Shown here piece by piece: positions 29,562 through 38,726 of a DNA stretch of 47,299 nt. Made by a program: the position numbers and the translations under genes. The stretch comes from Pseudomonadota bacterium (lineage in GTDB: Bacteria > Pseudomonadota > Alphaproteobacteria > Rhizobiales > Xanthobacteraceae): the NCBI GenBank assembly GCA_023404705.1, contig JAEYAU010000264.1, positions 1 to 47,299 of the forward strand. Reading direction: 5' to 3'. How positions within the stretch are numbered: position 1 is the first letter of the stretch; every line of letters starts with the position of its first letter. The notes beneath the pieces are model-generated. The model was not told where the DNA came from and did not search any database. It saw only the letters and a program-made list of their open reading frames with translations.

Positions 29562-31275
29562 CGTGGCTGCATTTTCCCGCCTCATGGCCGCCGATAGCGT
29601 CGGCACCGTCGTCGAATGGAACCGTCTCCGCGAGAAGGTTCTGCTGCCGCACATGGAGCGGCAGGGCGGCCGACTGGTCGAGATCGCGGGTGACGCGCTC
29701 CTCGCCGAATTTTCCAGTGTCGTGCGAGCGGTCAGCTGGGCCATCGACGTGCAAAAAGCGCTTCGCGAAGCCGATGTCGAAGGAGCCGTGCGGGAGCCGA
29801 TCCGGCTGCGGATCGCGATCAATGTGGATGACGTGATCGACGATGACGGGATGCCGCAATCCGACGGCGTGAACATCGCGGCCCGCATCCATCAGTTCGC
29901 TGCGCCCGGAGAGATCGTGCTGACCGGCCTGGCGCGGGAATTGCTCTACAACCGGCTTCCCGTCACGTTTCGGGACCTCGGCACGCCCAAGCTCAAGAAC
30001 ATCGAGCGCCCGGTGCGCATCTTCGCAATCGAATCCGATCCCGGCACGCCGCGCGTTTCGCATCCTTATCTGAAATGGTCGTTCCGACCGAGCCTGGCCG
30101 TGCTTCCGTTCCGCACGATCGGGGGCGCCGAAGAAGAGGCTTATTTCGGAGAAGGAATCACCGAGGACATCATCGCCGGCGTGTCGCGCAGCCGCTCGCT
30201 GTTCGTGATTGCGCGAAGCTCGACCCTGCAATTCGGCGATATCTCCAAGGATCCGAAGACGATCGCGAGCGCGCTCAACGTCAAATATCTGCTCACCGGC
30301 ACGGTGCGCAGACATGCGAGCCGGCTGCGCATCAATGTCGAGCTCGTCGAAGTCGAGCACCTGCAAACGATCTGGGCCGAGCACTACGACGGCGAGACGC
30401 ACGACCTGTTCGATTTCCAGGATCGGATCGTCGCGAGCATCGTTGCGGCGCTGGAGCCACGGGTGCGGGCCGCCGAGACCGCGCGGATCGGAGGCAGGCC
30501 CACCGAAAGCCTCGACGCGTATGATTGCGTCCTGCGCGCGCTCTGGCATCTCTACCGGTTCTCAGGCGAGAACTATTCGGAGTCTCGGACGCTGCTGGAA
30601 CGCGCGATCGCGCTCGATCCGAGCTATGCCCAGGCCCATGCCTATCTGGCCTGGTGCCTGAACTTCTGGCTCATCGAGGGACACTCGCGCGATCGCGAGC
30701 TGGACCGCAGATCTGCCATCGAGGCCGCCCGCCGTGCCACCGAGCTCGATCCCGAAGACGCCGTCTGTCTGTCGGTCCGCGGGCACATCATGGCCGCCGT
30801 GGAAGGCAAGCCCGTCCAAGCCATCGACCTCTTTCAGCAGGCGCTCGAGCACGATGGCAACTGCGCGCTGGCGTGGGGACTGAGCGCAACCTCCTACGCC
30901 TATATCGGGGACGGCAACGAGGCTCGTGAGCGGCTTCGCAGTCTCTGGCGTGTCTCGCCTTACGAGCCGCTGAGCTTCTTCTTTTGGGCCGCGGCTGGCC
31001 TCAGCGAGCTCGTCGCGGGCCGCTACGAAGAAGCGATCGCGTGGCTGCGCAAGTCCTATCGCGTGAAACCTCAGTTCATCGCGACGCTGCGACTCCTTGC
31101 GGTGGCCCTGGCTCTCAATGGCAAGATCGAGGAGGCCGAGGACGTCGCCAAGGAGTTGCTCGCCATCGAGCCGGAGTTCCGGATCTCGCATTTCATGTCC
31201 TGGTATCCACTTCAACGCGCCGATGATCGCGCGCGGATGACCAAAGGACTGGAGTTGGCCGGGCTTCCGGCCTGA
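29494..31275 (+). CDS. class III cyclase-domain / TolB-like / TPR protein
   Basis: The 593-residue protein has a cyclase homology domain at ~12-180, a TolB/FlgO-like domain at ~203-330 (SLAVLPFRTIGG, YLLTGTVRRHASRLRINVELVEV) and TPR repeats to the end. This is a common alphaproteobacterial layout. Metal Asp D23 (FADVAAFSRLM) and D67 (GDALLAEF) are present, as are N127 and R131 (GVNIAARI). Two purine-specifying positions differ from adenylate cyclases: the usual Lys is E63 and the usual Asp is M120. It might make cGMP or be inactive. No membrane helix is seen. It lies downstream of a Crp-type regulator. GTG start; GGGGC upstream is a weak ribosome site. Confidence 0.85.
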   Translation: MSEQSFHDASSVVWRLTAVVFADVAAFSRLMAADSVGTVVEWNRLREKVLLPHMERQGGRLVEIAGDALLAEFSSVVRAVSWAIDVQKALREADVEGAVREPIRLRIAINVDDVIDDDGMPQSDGVNIAARIHQFAAPGEIVLTGLARELLYNRLPVTFRDLGTPKLKNIERPVRIFAIESDPGTPRVSHPYLKWSFRPSLAVLPFRTIGGAEEEAYFGEGITEDIIAGVSRSRSLFVIARSSTLQFGDISKDPKTIASALNVKYLLTGTVRRHASRLRINVELVEVEHLQTIWAEHYDGETHDLFDFQDRIVASIVAALEPRVRAAETARIGGRPTESLDAYDCVLRALWHLYRFSGENYSESRTLLERAIALDPSYAQAHAYLAWCLNFWLIEGHSRDRELDRRSAIEAARRATELDPEDAVCLSVRGHIMAAVEGKPVQAIDLFQQALEHDGNCALAWGLSATSYAYIGDGNEARERLRSLWRVSPYEPLSFFFWAAAGLSELVAGRYEEAIAWLRKSYRVKPQFIATLRLLAVALALNGKIEEAEDVAKELLAIEPEFRISHFMSWYPLQRADDRARMTKGLELAGLPA

Positions 31276-31333
31276 GGAAGGAAATTTCAGCCAAGGGCAT
31301 AGCGCAGGCTGCGCTCAAGGGGGAGATGATCGG

Positions 31334-32752
31334 ATGGCTGATCAAGCAGGCGCACAAGGATCAGGCGCGGCCGGTCTCGGACTCGGTTTGGGACTCGGCA
31401 GCGGCCTCGGGCTCGGTTCGGGTTTGGGGCTGGGATCGGGTCTCGGCTTGGGATCGGGTCTCGGCTTGGGATCGGGCCTCGGCCTGGGGTCGGGTCTCGG
31501 TTTGGGATCGGGTCTCGGCCTGGGATCGGGTCTCGGCCTCGGATCAGGTCTCGGTCTCGGATCTGGCTTGGGACTCGGATCGGGCCTCGGGCTCGGCTCC
31601 GGCCTCGGACTCGGATCGGGACTGGGCCTCGGTCAGCTCGCCGCCGCCGCGCAGCGGTTGAATGAAGGAGCCGACGCAGGCATCGGCACGCTCCGCAGCT
31701 ACTACGCGACGCCGATGGAGCTGCGCCATTTGCCGCTCGCGCTCGATTTCACACCGGACAACAGCGGCGCATCGCCATTCCCGCTCGAATTCATCATCGA
31801 TCCGTATCAGAAGACGCCGCATCTCCAGTGGACGACCGAAGACTGGGATCCGGCGCTCCGCTTCTGGACCTTGCCCTACGATCCGAACCTGACCGAATGG
31901 CAGCGCGCTTCGAATCGCGGGGAAGCCGCAACGCTCGCAGCACTGGAGTTCGGCGGCCAGCCCGACAAATGGCATCCGGGCGTGATCGATCCGCTGGCCA
32001 AGAAATGGTTCGAAACCGCGGATCTCGCCTGGCAGCCGAACCAGGATGGCTTCGCGGCGATCCTCGTCGAGCTCGAGCAGCTCAAGATCTACATGGAGGA
32101 CGATCGGGCGCGCTACCTCACGGAAGCCGACGTGCAGTCCGATGGACTCCCGGCCTACGTGATCCATTTGCTCGGCGCCGATGCGTCCCGACATCCATGG
32201 ACCCTACAGCTGATCAACTGCGGCCTGTCGCTCGGCAACATCGTCTATATGAGCTACAAGGCGCACTACAAGCGCGTTCGCCCCTCGGTGCTCCGGCCTG
32301 GCCTGATGGTCCCGTGGGGGCCGCCGGCTCATCCGGCCTTCCCGAGCGGCCATTCATTCCTCGGCCACTTGATCGCGTTGCTGCTGCTCGAACTTCCCGG
32401 CGTTTATCAGCGCTTCGGACTGCTGCGCACCGATTCCAACGGCAATCCGGTCGATCCTGAACTGGGCCGCGTTCTGCGCAAGCCGACCTGGGCGGATCTC
32501 GGCGGCATCCAGCCGATCCGGTCTCCGCTGCTCAACTTCGCCCGCCGCCTGGCGGTGAATCGCGAGCGCATCGGCGTCCACTATCCATCCGACTCGAATG
32601 GCAGCCGACACCTCGCCGCAGGCGTCTGGGATGCGCTGATCAATCGGCCGCTGCAGAACAGCAGCGGCCAAGCCATCGAGGTTCCGACGCTTCGCCGTGT
32701 GCTCGATCATGCGAAGGCGGAATGGCCGGCGCTCTGGCCCGAGCCGGCCTGA
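31334..32752 (+). CDS. PAP2 / vanadium-haloperoxidase superfamily protein with Gly-Leu-Ser repeat N-terminus
   Basis: The 472-residue protein has two parts. Residues 14-100 are hexapeptide repeats of the form GLGLGS. The rest is a soluble PAP2-fold domain with all three motifs: KX6RP at K309-R316-P317, PSGH at 337-340 and RX5HX3D at R410-H416-D420. These residues bind phosphate or vanadate. No membrane helices flank them, as would be expected in lipid phosphatases, so it is closer to soluble acid phosphatases and vanadium haloperoxidases. AAGGGGGAGA precedes the ATG. No signal peptide is evident. The repeat part may be an assembly or secretion region. Confidence 0.82.
   Translation: MADQAGAQGSGAAGLGLGLGLGSGLGLGSGLGLGSGLGLGSGLGLGSGLGLGSGLGLGSGLGLGSGLGLGSGLGLGSGLGLGSGLGLGSGLGLGSGLGLGQLAAAAQRLNEGADAGIGTLRSYYATPMELRHLPLALDFTPDNSGASPFPLEFIIDPYQKTPHLQWTTEDWDPALRFWTLPYDPNLTEWQRASNRGEAATLAALEFGGQPDKWHPGVIDPLAKKWFETADLAWQPNQDGFAAILVELEQLKIYMEDDRARYLTEADVQSDGLPAYVIHLLGADASRHPWTLQLINCGLSLGNIVYMSYKAHYKRVRPSVLRPGLMVPWGPPAHPAFPSGHSFLGHLIALLLLELPGVYQRFGLLRTDSNGNPVDPELGRVLRKPTWADLGGIQPIRSPLLNFARRLAVNRERIGVHYPSDSNGSRHLAAGVWDALINRPLQNSSGQAIEVPTLRRVLDHAKAEWPALWPEPA
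31373..31633 (+). repeat. 18-bp coding tandem repeat (GLGLGS hexapeptide)
   Basis: An 18-base unit encoding GLGLGS is repeated about 14 times (87 residues, G14 to G100 of the host protein). Third positions vary between copies, so the amino-acid pattern is older than the latest duplications and seems selected. Such arrays can change copy number by slippage. Confidence 0.88.
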
Positions 32753-32806
32753 GCCGCGCATCGCGCGCTATTCGGGGAGCAGACATTTCCAGGGGGCGTA
32801 TTCGCA

Positions 32807-35671
32807 ATGAGCGTCGAGAGCTCCACGCGGTTTCGCGATTGGCGACCCGGCCCATCCGGGGTTCGCTATGAACGCGTCGATGGAGAGGGACGCAGCACCC
32901 GCGTCGTGCTGCATCCATCGACTCCATTCATCGCCGAAATGGCGGCTGTCGAAACCGACAAGCTCCCCCTCGCGGACATTGCGCATCGCTATCTCGAGCA
33001 GCTCAACCAGCATCTCCGCACCAGGCAGGAGGAAGGACTCGCGCTTCCCAGGGATTGGCTCGATGCCCTCAAGGCAGAACGTTCCGAGCGGGACGATCGA
33101 CCCTTACGCTGGCTCGATATCTGGCCATCTCAGTCCGGCTCGCGCGCATCACGACTGGCCTCGTGGCGCCTGATCCGACACATCGAGGGTGCGCGCGCGG
33201 ACGAGGAGGAGCTGGAGCTCGATCTCGATGATGAGCCGCACGACGACGCGGAGTATGCGGATTCGAGCGAATCCACCCGCGACGCCTCCGACGAGACCGT
33301 CGTCATGGTGGCGGCCGAGGTCTTGCATGACTCGGACCATCGATACATCGCCACTCTCGGCTTCGGCCTGCGCGTGCCGATCGTTCTGTCGCGAAAGAGC
33401 GGCACCCTCAGAGCGACGATACGGTCGATGACGGCCGAGCTGCCCGGATTGCCCTATCGAAGCGCGACCGAGGTGATGGCGCTGACGGGCAAGCGGGAGA
33501 TCTTCGGCACGATCGGCAATCTGGAAGGGCTGATCGAGCGCCTCCTCTCGTCGCGCACCGACGAGATGCTCGCGCAAAGACTCCGGCTCGAATACCTCGC
33601 TTATGACGACATCCGGTTCCGGTGGGACGAGGACGACACGACGCCGGAGTTCGCCGCGGTGGAGATCCACGGCAAGGGTGTCGGGGTCGACCGGTCGCTG
33701 GGGCGTCTGCCTTATGCCTTCACGGCTGAATTCGTCCTTCCCGACGGGGGCGACGAATTTCTGCTGATCCGGGCGCGCAGGCGCCGATTGAGCGCCGCGG
33801 CACATCCGGCCGGCACCGCGAACTGCTTCACACAAGAACCGACATCCTATCGGAAACTCTCGGGCCCGCTTCCGCCGTTCGAGTGGTCGAAGGGGCAAGT
33901 GACTCGCAGCGACAAGGAGCTGCAGGGATTTCGCGTTCCCTTGCGGATCGGCGGTCAGGAGACGGTCTCACTCGCGAACAAGAACTTCAGGGTGCGCAAC
34001 TGCCCTCAGTTCGTGCGAAGCGACCCGTCGGCCACCGCTGCAAGGACCGTGAAACTCCCGTCAGGCTCGTCCCCGTCGGTGCGCTCGAACGACTTCTCGG
34101 CCATCAGCGCTTTCGTCAACTGCCGGAGATTCTTTCAACTAATCCGCGGAGCGGGGATTCCGCTCGATAGCTTCGCGGTCGCGGCCAAGCGCGAGGTCCA
34201 GGTGTTCTATCGGTCTGGCTTTCGGCCAGGATCCGGCAAGGACGGCGAAATCATCAATGCCCGCGTGTGGATCGAACCGGCCCCCACCGGATCGTCTCAA
34301 TTGCCCGAGATTCAGGTGCATCTCGCGCTCGCCAACCTGACGCACCGCGCGCGTCCGGTCACGGCGAATGCCAATCCGAGCAAGCCGCCCGCCCCGGTTT
34401 CGGCCGAACCGCTGGGCATCGCGGCGAGCGATCGCTGGATGTGGCACGAATTCGGTCATGTCCTTCTCGCGGCCCGCTTCGGCGAGCTCGAGTTTCCGTT
34501 CGCGCACAGCGCCGGCGACGGCATGGCCGCAGTGATCGCGGATCCCTTCTCCCGCCTTGCGGACAAGCGAAAAGGCGTCGGCGAGCACTTCCGTGGGCTC
34601 ACCTACCCTTGGGTGCTCGCCACGCGTCGACATGATCGCTCGGTGCGACTCGGCTGGGCGTGGGGCGGGACACTCAATCGTCCGCTGCTCGCAGCGCCGC
34701 TCTCGCAGAGGTCGAAGCCGAAGGGCTATATCACCGAGCAGATCCTGTCTTCGACGCTCTTCCGGCTCTACCGGGTGCTCGGCGGCGACAGCGTCAAGAG
34801 CGATGGCGAGCCGAACGTGGCGCTGCGCGAGCGCGCATCGCTGCTGACGCTGTTCCTCTTGATCCAGGGCGTGCGATCGATGGCGCAGTGGCCCTCCGTC
34901 GCCGAGATGCTCGAAGCCGCGATGGAAGACGCGGACACGGGTCTCACGCAGCTTCACTTCCGTCCGTTCAAGCCGCGCGGACCGCTGCGAAAGGACCACA
35001 AGGATGCGTGGGTGGGCGGCCGCGCGCACAAGGTCGTCCGCTGGGCCTTCGAAGCGCAGGGCATGTTCGCGCCCTACCCGGCCGTGGATCACAACGCACC
35101 GGGCAAGCCGCCGCAGATCGACGTCTACATTCGCGACCAGCGCCCGCCTCGGGAAACGACCGGCAGCGGTTCGGTGCAGCATGGTCCCGGCGGCTACGTG
35201 CCGGTCTCACTCGATTGGGACGGCGAGCACCGGTGGCAGGCGCCGTCCTCTTCGTCCGGGCAGCCTGTGCTCAAGATCGGCAATCGCGGCCAGACCGACG
35301 CGACGGGCGTGAAGCTGCGCGGCTGGTGGGGCATCGTGTCGGGTCAACCCGACAACCCGGGCTGGGACCTGAAGGACCGCATCGACTGGCAAGCCGCCTT
35401 CGGTGATCCGCAGCCTGTCGCAAACGCGGACGTCCCGGCCGGGAGCGAAAGCGAGCTGGACATTGCCAGCCTCGCGACGCCGCCATCGGTGCCGGCCGGC
35501 CAATTCCTGATCCTGCTGGTCGAGGCTTCGTGCCCCGACGATCGTGCGAACTCGGATCCCGCGGCGATGCTCGAGAGCGCCATCACCCAACCCGGTGACC
35601 TGCCCAAGAAGCCACGCCATCTCACCGACCTCGTGGCCAACGACAACAACCTGGCGCTCTGGCAGCTGTAG
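32807..35671 (+). CDS. large unknown protein with HEFGH metallopeptidase motif
   Basis: This 954-residue protein is not recognised as a whole. At residues 547-551 it carries H-E-F-G-H in WMWHEFGHVLLAARF, the HExxH zinc motif. HSAGDGMAAVIADPFSR follows 15 residues later, where a third ligand should lie, in a manner reminiscent of fungalysin/thermolysin-like (MA clan) proteases. The N-terminal ~500 residues include an acidic stretch (EEELELDLDDEPHDDAEYAD) and several strand-rich parts. The C-terminal ~150 residues look like a beta-sandwich domain. No signal peptide is visible. It starts 54 bases after the PAP2-type gene, so both may be co-transcribed. Confidence 0.75.
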   Translation: MSVESSTRFRDWRPGPSGVRYERVDGEGRSTRVVLHPSTPFIAEMAAVETDKLPLADIAHRYLEQLNQHLRTRQEEGLALPRDWLDALKAERSERDDRPLRWLDIWPSQSGSRASRLASWRLIRHIEGARADEEELELDLDDEPHDDAEYADSSESTRDASDETVVMVAAEVLHDSDHRYIATLGFGLRVPIVLSRKSGTLRATIRSMTAELPGLPYRSATEVMALTGKREIFGTIGNLEGLIERLLSSRTDEMLAQRLRLEYLAYDDIRFRWDEDDTTPEFAAVEIHGKGVGVDRSLGRLPYAFTAEFVLPDGGDEFLLIRARRRRLSAAAHPAGTANCFTQEPTSYRKLSGPLPPFEWSKGQVTRSDKELQGFRVPLRIGGQETVSLANKNFRVRNCPQFVRSDPSATAARTVKLPSGSSPSVRSNDFSAISAFVNCRRFFQLIRGAGIPLDSFAVAAKREVQVFYRSGFRPGSGKDGEIINARVWIEPAPTGSSQLPEIQVHLALANLTHRARPVTANANPSKPPAPVSAEPLGIAASDRWMWHEFGHVLLAARFGELEFPFAHSAGDGMAAVIADPFSRLADKRKGVGEHFRGLTYPWVLATRRHDRSVRLGWAWGGTLNRPLLAAPLSQRSKPKGYITEQILSSTLFRLYRVLGGDSVKSDGEPNVALRERASLLTLFLLIQGVRSMAQWPSVAEMLEAAMEDADTGLTQLHFRPFKPRGPLRKDHKDAWVGGRAHKVVRWAFEAQGMFAPYPAVDHNAPGKPPQIDVYIRDQRPPRETTGSGSVQHGPGGYVPVSLDWDGEHRWQAPSSSSGQPVLKIGNRGQTDATGVKLRGWWGIVSGQPDNPGWDLKDRIDWQAAFGDPQPVANADVPAGSESELDIASLATPPSVPAGQFLILLVEASCPDDRANSDPAAMLESAITQPGDLPKKPRHLTDLVANDNNLALWQL

Positions 35672-35890
35672 CGGATCGCATATTGTCCGCCCGGCCACAC
35701 GGCTGAAGTCCCGCCGCCGATGGCGCGCGCGCCGTTGACGCGCTCCTTTCTCCCCAGTGCCGATCGGAAATTACCGCTGCGCCGTCAACTCAGCGTCAAG
35801 TCGGCGCGCGGCGCGATGATGCTGCATTGACGGCCGAGTGCTTCGCTGCAGGGCCGGCTCTCCGAGCCGGCGTACCCAAGGGAGAACGTC
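35672..35890. promoter_or_regulatory. intergenic region before the repeat-protein gene
   Basis: These 219 bases hold no gene. At 35779-35801 lies a direct-repeat motif shared with 40865-40887. AAGGGAGA just before 35891 is the ribosome site of the repeat protein. Confidence 0.5.
35779..35801. repeat. GTCAA direct-repeat motif, copy 1
   Basis: The core CGTCAACTCAGCGTCAAG carries two CGTCAA half-sites 11 bases apart, one helical turn. It lies ~90 bases before the repeat-protein gene. A 22-of-23-base match occurs at 40865-40887. Direct half-sites at 11-base spacing are the pattern bound by OmpR/PhoB-type response regulators. On the other strand the halves read TTGACG, also a -35-like hexamer. 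Confidence 0.5.
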
Positions 35891-37054
35891 ATGCAGCAAC
35901 GCATCAACACGCCTCCGGCCGAGATCGTCGACAAGGGCGACGTGAAGACCGGCGGCGGCAACATCGACATGCAAAAGCGCGGTGTGAAGGCTGCGGCTCA
36001 GATCGCCGACACCAGCAAGGTGAAGACCGGTGGCGGCACGATCGACATGCGCAAGCACAGCGCGATCGCCGACACGGGCGCCGTGAAGCTTGGCGGCGGC
36101 GCGATCGAGCTGCGCAACCGTGTGAGAGCCGCGTCCAAGATCGCCGATACGGGCGAGACGAAGACCGGCGGCAGCAATATCGACATGCGCAAGCGCAGCA
36201 AGGTCGGCGCTCAGATCGCCGACACCGCCACCGTGAAGCTCGGCGGCGCGATGAGCGATCTGCGCAAGCCCGTGAAGGCGGCGGCACAGGTCGCCGATAC
36301 GGGCGCCGTGAAGATCGGCGGCGGCGCAGTCGAGCTGCGTAAGCGCGTGAAGGCCTCGTCACGAGTGGCCGACACCGAGACCGTGAAGGTCGGTGGTGGC
36401 GCGGCCGACTTGCGCAAGCCCGTGAAGCCGGCTTCCGAAGTGGCCGACCGGGACACCGTGAAGACCGGCGGCGGCTCTGCCGAGTTGCGGAAGACCGTGA
36501 AGACAGCGGCTCCGGTTGCCGACGGCGAGAAGACCAAGACCGGCGGCGGCGTCATCGAGATGCGCAAGGGCGTTGTGAAGCCGGCCGCGCAAATCGCCGA
36601 CACCGACCAGACCAAAGTCGGCGGCGGCTTCGTCGAGCTGCGCAAGGTCACCGTAAAGGCGGCCGCGCCCGTCGCAGATAGCGGCACCACCCGCTTCGGC
36701 GGCGGCCTGATCGACCTGCGCAAGCGGGTCGTGAAGCCGGCGGCGGACGTCGCCGACAGCGGCACCGTGCGGGTCGGCGGCGGCATCATCGAGATGGCCA
36801 AGCAGACCGTGAAGGCGGCGCCCGCGGTTGCGGACAGCGGCAAGGTCAAGGTCGGCGCTGGTGGCGGCATCGAGCTGATCAAACGGGCCGTGAAGGCGCC
36901 GACCGCGATTGTCGATTCGAGCAAGGTGAAGGTCGGCGGCGGTGGCGGGATCGAGTTGATCAAGCGGGTCGCGCAAGCCCCGGCCGCGATCGTCGATTCC
37001 GGCAAGGCCAAGATCGGCGGCGCCGGCGGCATCGACCTGATCAAGCGGAAGTAG
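35891..37054 (+). CDS. protein made of 15 copies of a ~25-residue GGG repeat
   Basis: Almost the whole 387-residue protein is a tandem array of about 15 units with the pattern (I/V)AD..x(V/T)KxGGGxI(D/E)(M/L)RKx(V/K)KAA. Each unit joins a short Asp-containing turn, a Lys, a Gly-rich turn, an acidic-hydrophobic strand and a basic segment, which suggests a repeated beta-hairpin or solenoid. The last three units are longer by one to two glycines (VGAGGGIELIKR). No signal peptide or membrane helix is found, and the protein is very basic. The family is not known to me. The ATG at 35891 has AAGGGAGA upstream. Confidence 0.8.
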   Translation: MQQRINTPPAEIVDKGDVKTGGGNIDMQKRGVKAAAQIADTSKVKTGGGTIDMRKHSAIADTGAVKLGGGAIELRNRVRAASKIADTGETKTGGSNIDMRKRSKVGAQIADTATVKLGGAMSDLRKPVKAAAQVADTGAVKIGGGAVELRKRVKASSRVADTETVKVGGGAADLRKPVKPASEVADRDTVKTGGGSAELRKTVKTAAPVADGEKTKTGGGVIEMRKGVVKPAAQIADTDQTKVGGGFVELRKVTVKAAAPVADSGTTRFGGGLIDLRKRVVKPAADVADSGTVRVGGGIIEMAKQTVKAAPAVADSGKVKVGAGGGIELIKRAVKAPTAIVDSSKVKVGGGGGIELIKRVAQAPAAIVDSGKAKIGGAGGIDLIKRK

Positions 37055-37156
37055 TCACGACGCGCGCGTCGCCGCTCGTGGTCGGGCGGCGACCGCTGCG
37101 TCGCGCGCGCACCCCCTGGTGCGCGATCTCGAAAGCCAGAACCGCGAGGCAAGACC

Positions 37157-37945
37157 ATGGACGCGCAGACTCCCTCTCCCTTCGTTTCCTTCTTCCGGAT
37201 GATTCCCGATTGCCCGGCGCCGCAGCGCGGCGACCGCTCGGCCGGTGGCGGCCTGCCGACGCGCGCGTTCCGCTATTGCGATCCCGTCACCACGGCCTCG
37301 GCCTTCGGCTGGTATGTGTTCCCGCCGATCGGCTTCTCGCTGATGTTCGACGGCGCCGAGGTGATCTGGACCTATGACGGCGCGGAGCACTGGTTTCCGC
37401 TCAGCCGTTCGGCGCAGTTCCCGCACTTCGCGGCGCATTTCGACGAGAGCGCGCCCGAGGACGTGCGCGGCTTCTCGCCGCCGTTCCTCAGCGCGTTTCT
37501 CGAACCCGGGCTGGTGCAGATCTGGAGCGGATGGATCGCGCGTACCGCGCCCGGCTACAGCCTGCTGATCCGCCCGGTGCCGAACCTCTCGCAGAGCATC
37601 GGCTATCAGCTGTTCGACGGCATGGTGGAGACCGATCACTGGTTCGGTCCGCTGTTCACCAACCTGCGCATCACGCGCAGCGACGTGCCGATCGACTTCA
37701 AGCCCGGCCTGCCGATGTTTCACGTGCAGCCGGTGCTGCGCAGCCTCTACGAGGGCCGCGCGCTGGACGACATCGGCGTGGTCGACAGCCTCGCGGATTG
37801 GACCGAGGCCGAGTGGGACGACTTCCGCGCCACCGTGGTCGCGCCCAACCAGATCAAGCATCGGCCGCCCGGACGCCATGCCGTGTCGCTGCGCAAGCGG
37901 CGCAAGGAGGAGCGGCGCACCGAGCCCGAGCCGCAGGAGGCGTGA
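37157..37945 (+). CDS. DUF6065-like protein
   Basis: The 262-residue protein is rich in aromatic residues: RAFRYCDPVTTASAFGWYVFPPIGFSLMFDG, then AHFDESAPEDVRGFSPPFLSAF and GLVQIWSGWIARTAPGYSLLIRPVPNL. I recognise this as DUF6065-like, a family of unknown function. There is no signal peptide, and a basic tail (RKRRKEERR) ends it. It is first in a plus-strand operon with a TauE-type exporter, 3 bases apart, and a flavin hydroxylase. Confidence 0.7.
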   Translation: MDAQTPSPFVSFFRMIPDCPAPQRGDRSAGGGLPTRAFRYCDPVTTASAFGWYVFPPIGFSLMFDGAEVIWTYDGAEHWFPLSRSAQFPHFAAHFDESAPEDVRGFSPPFLSAFLEPGLVQIWSGWIARTAPGYSLLIRPVPNLSQSIGYQLFDGMVETDHWFGPLFTNLRITRSDVPIDFKPGLPMFHVQPVLRSLYEGRALDDIGVVDSLADWTEAEWDDFRATVVAPNQIKHRPPGRHAVSLRKRRKEERRTEPEPQEA

Positions 37946-37948
37946 GCC

Positions 37949-38713
37949 ATGCCGGATCTCGTCACGCTCGATCCGTTGTTCTGGCTCGTGGCCGTGATCG
38001 CGATCGCGTGCCTCGGGCTGTCGAAGGCGGGCTTCCTCGGCTTCGGCCTCATCGCGACGCCATTGCTGGCGCTGAAGGCGCCGCCCGTGCAGGCGGCCGC
38101 GATCTTGCTCCCCGTCATGCTGGCGCAGGACTATTTCTCGGGCTGGTCCTACCGGCGCGACTGGGACCGCTCGGTGCTCAAGGTGACGATCCCGGGCGCG
38201 GTGCTTGGCATCGGCCTCGCCTGGGCGCTCGCGGCGCATGTCTCGGATGCCTGGCTGCGCATCGCGGTGGGCGTGCTGGCGCTCGCCTTCATGCTGCGCC
38301 AGTTGGTGGCGCGTCATGCCGAAGCGTCGGCGCCGCGGCGCGGGCTCGGCGTGATCTGCGGCGTGACCTCGGGCTTCGCGGGCACCCTCGCCAATGCGGG
38401 CGGGCCGCCGCTGCTGATCTACGTGCTGCCGCAGCAGCTCGCCAAGATGACCTTCGTCGGCACGCTGGCTTTCTATTTCGCGACTCTCAACACCATGAAG
38501 GTCGTGCCCTTCCTGGCGCTCGGGCAGCTCACCACCGCGAGCCTCGTGATCTCGGCGCTGCTGCTGCCGCTCGCGCTGGCCGCGACCGCGCTCGGCATCC
38601 GGCTGGTGCGCATCACGCCGCCCGCAACGTTCCATCGCGTCGCGCATGCCATGGTGCTGATCATCGGGCTCGCGCTGATCTGGCAGGGCGTCACCGCGCT
38701 CGCAAGTAACTGA
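37949..38713 (+). CDS. TauE/SafE-family anion exporter
   Basis: The 254-residue membrane protein has about eight hydrophobic helices in two halves. Each half carries the family's Gly/Pro-rich loop: SKAGFLGFGLIATPLLAL in the first and GVTSGFAGTLANAGGPPLLIYVL in the second. Relatives export sulfite, sulfoacetate and other organic anions. CAGGAGG lies 8 bases before the ATG, a near-ideal ribosome site placed inside the DUF6065-like gene's end. Coupling to a hydroxylase suggests export of a product or sulfite, but the substrate is open. Confidence 0.88.
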   Translation: MPDLVTLDPLFWLVAVIAIACLGLSKAGFLGFGLIATPLLALKAPPVQAAAILLPVMLAQDYFSGWSYRRDWDRSVLKVTIPGAVLGIGLAWALAAHVSDAWLRIAVGVLALAFMLRQLVARHAEASAPRRGLGVICGVTSGFAGTLANAGGPPLLIYVLPQQLAKMTFVGTLAFYFATLNTMKVVPFLALGQLTTASLVISALLLPLALAATALGIRLVRITPPATFHRVAHAMVLIIGLALIWQGVTALASN

Positions 38714-38726
38714 GGGAGTCACGGTC

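Noticed and set aside
31373..31633. Regular 18-bp direct repeats resembling a CRISPR-type or minisatellite array
   Set aside because: The repeats are contiguous without spacers, keep one reading frame and sit inside a long ORF with PAP2 motifs; they are coding repeats.
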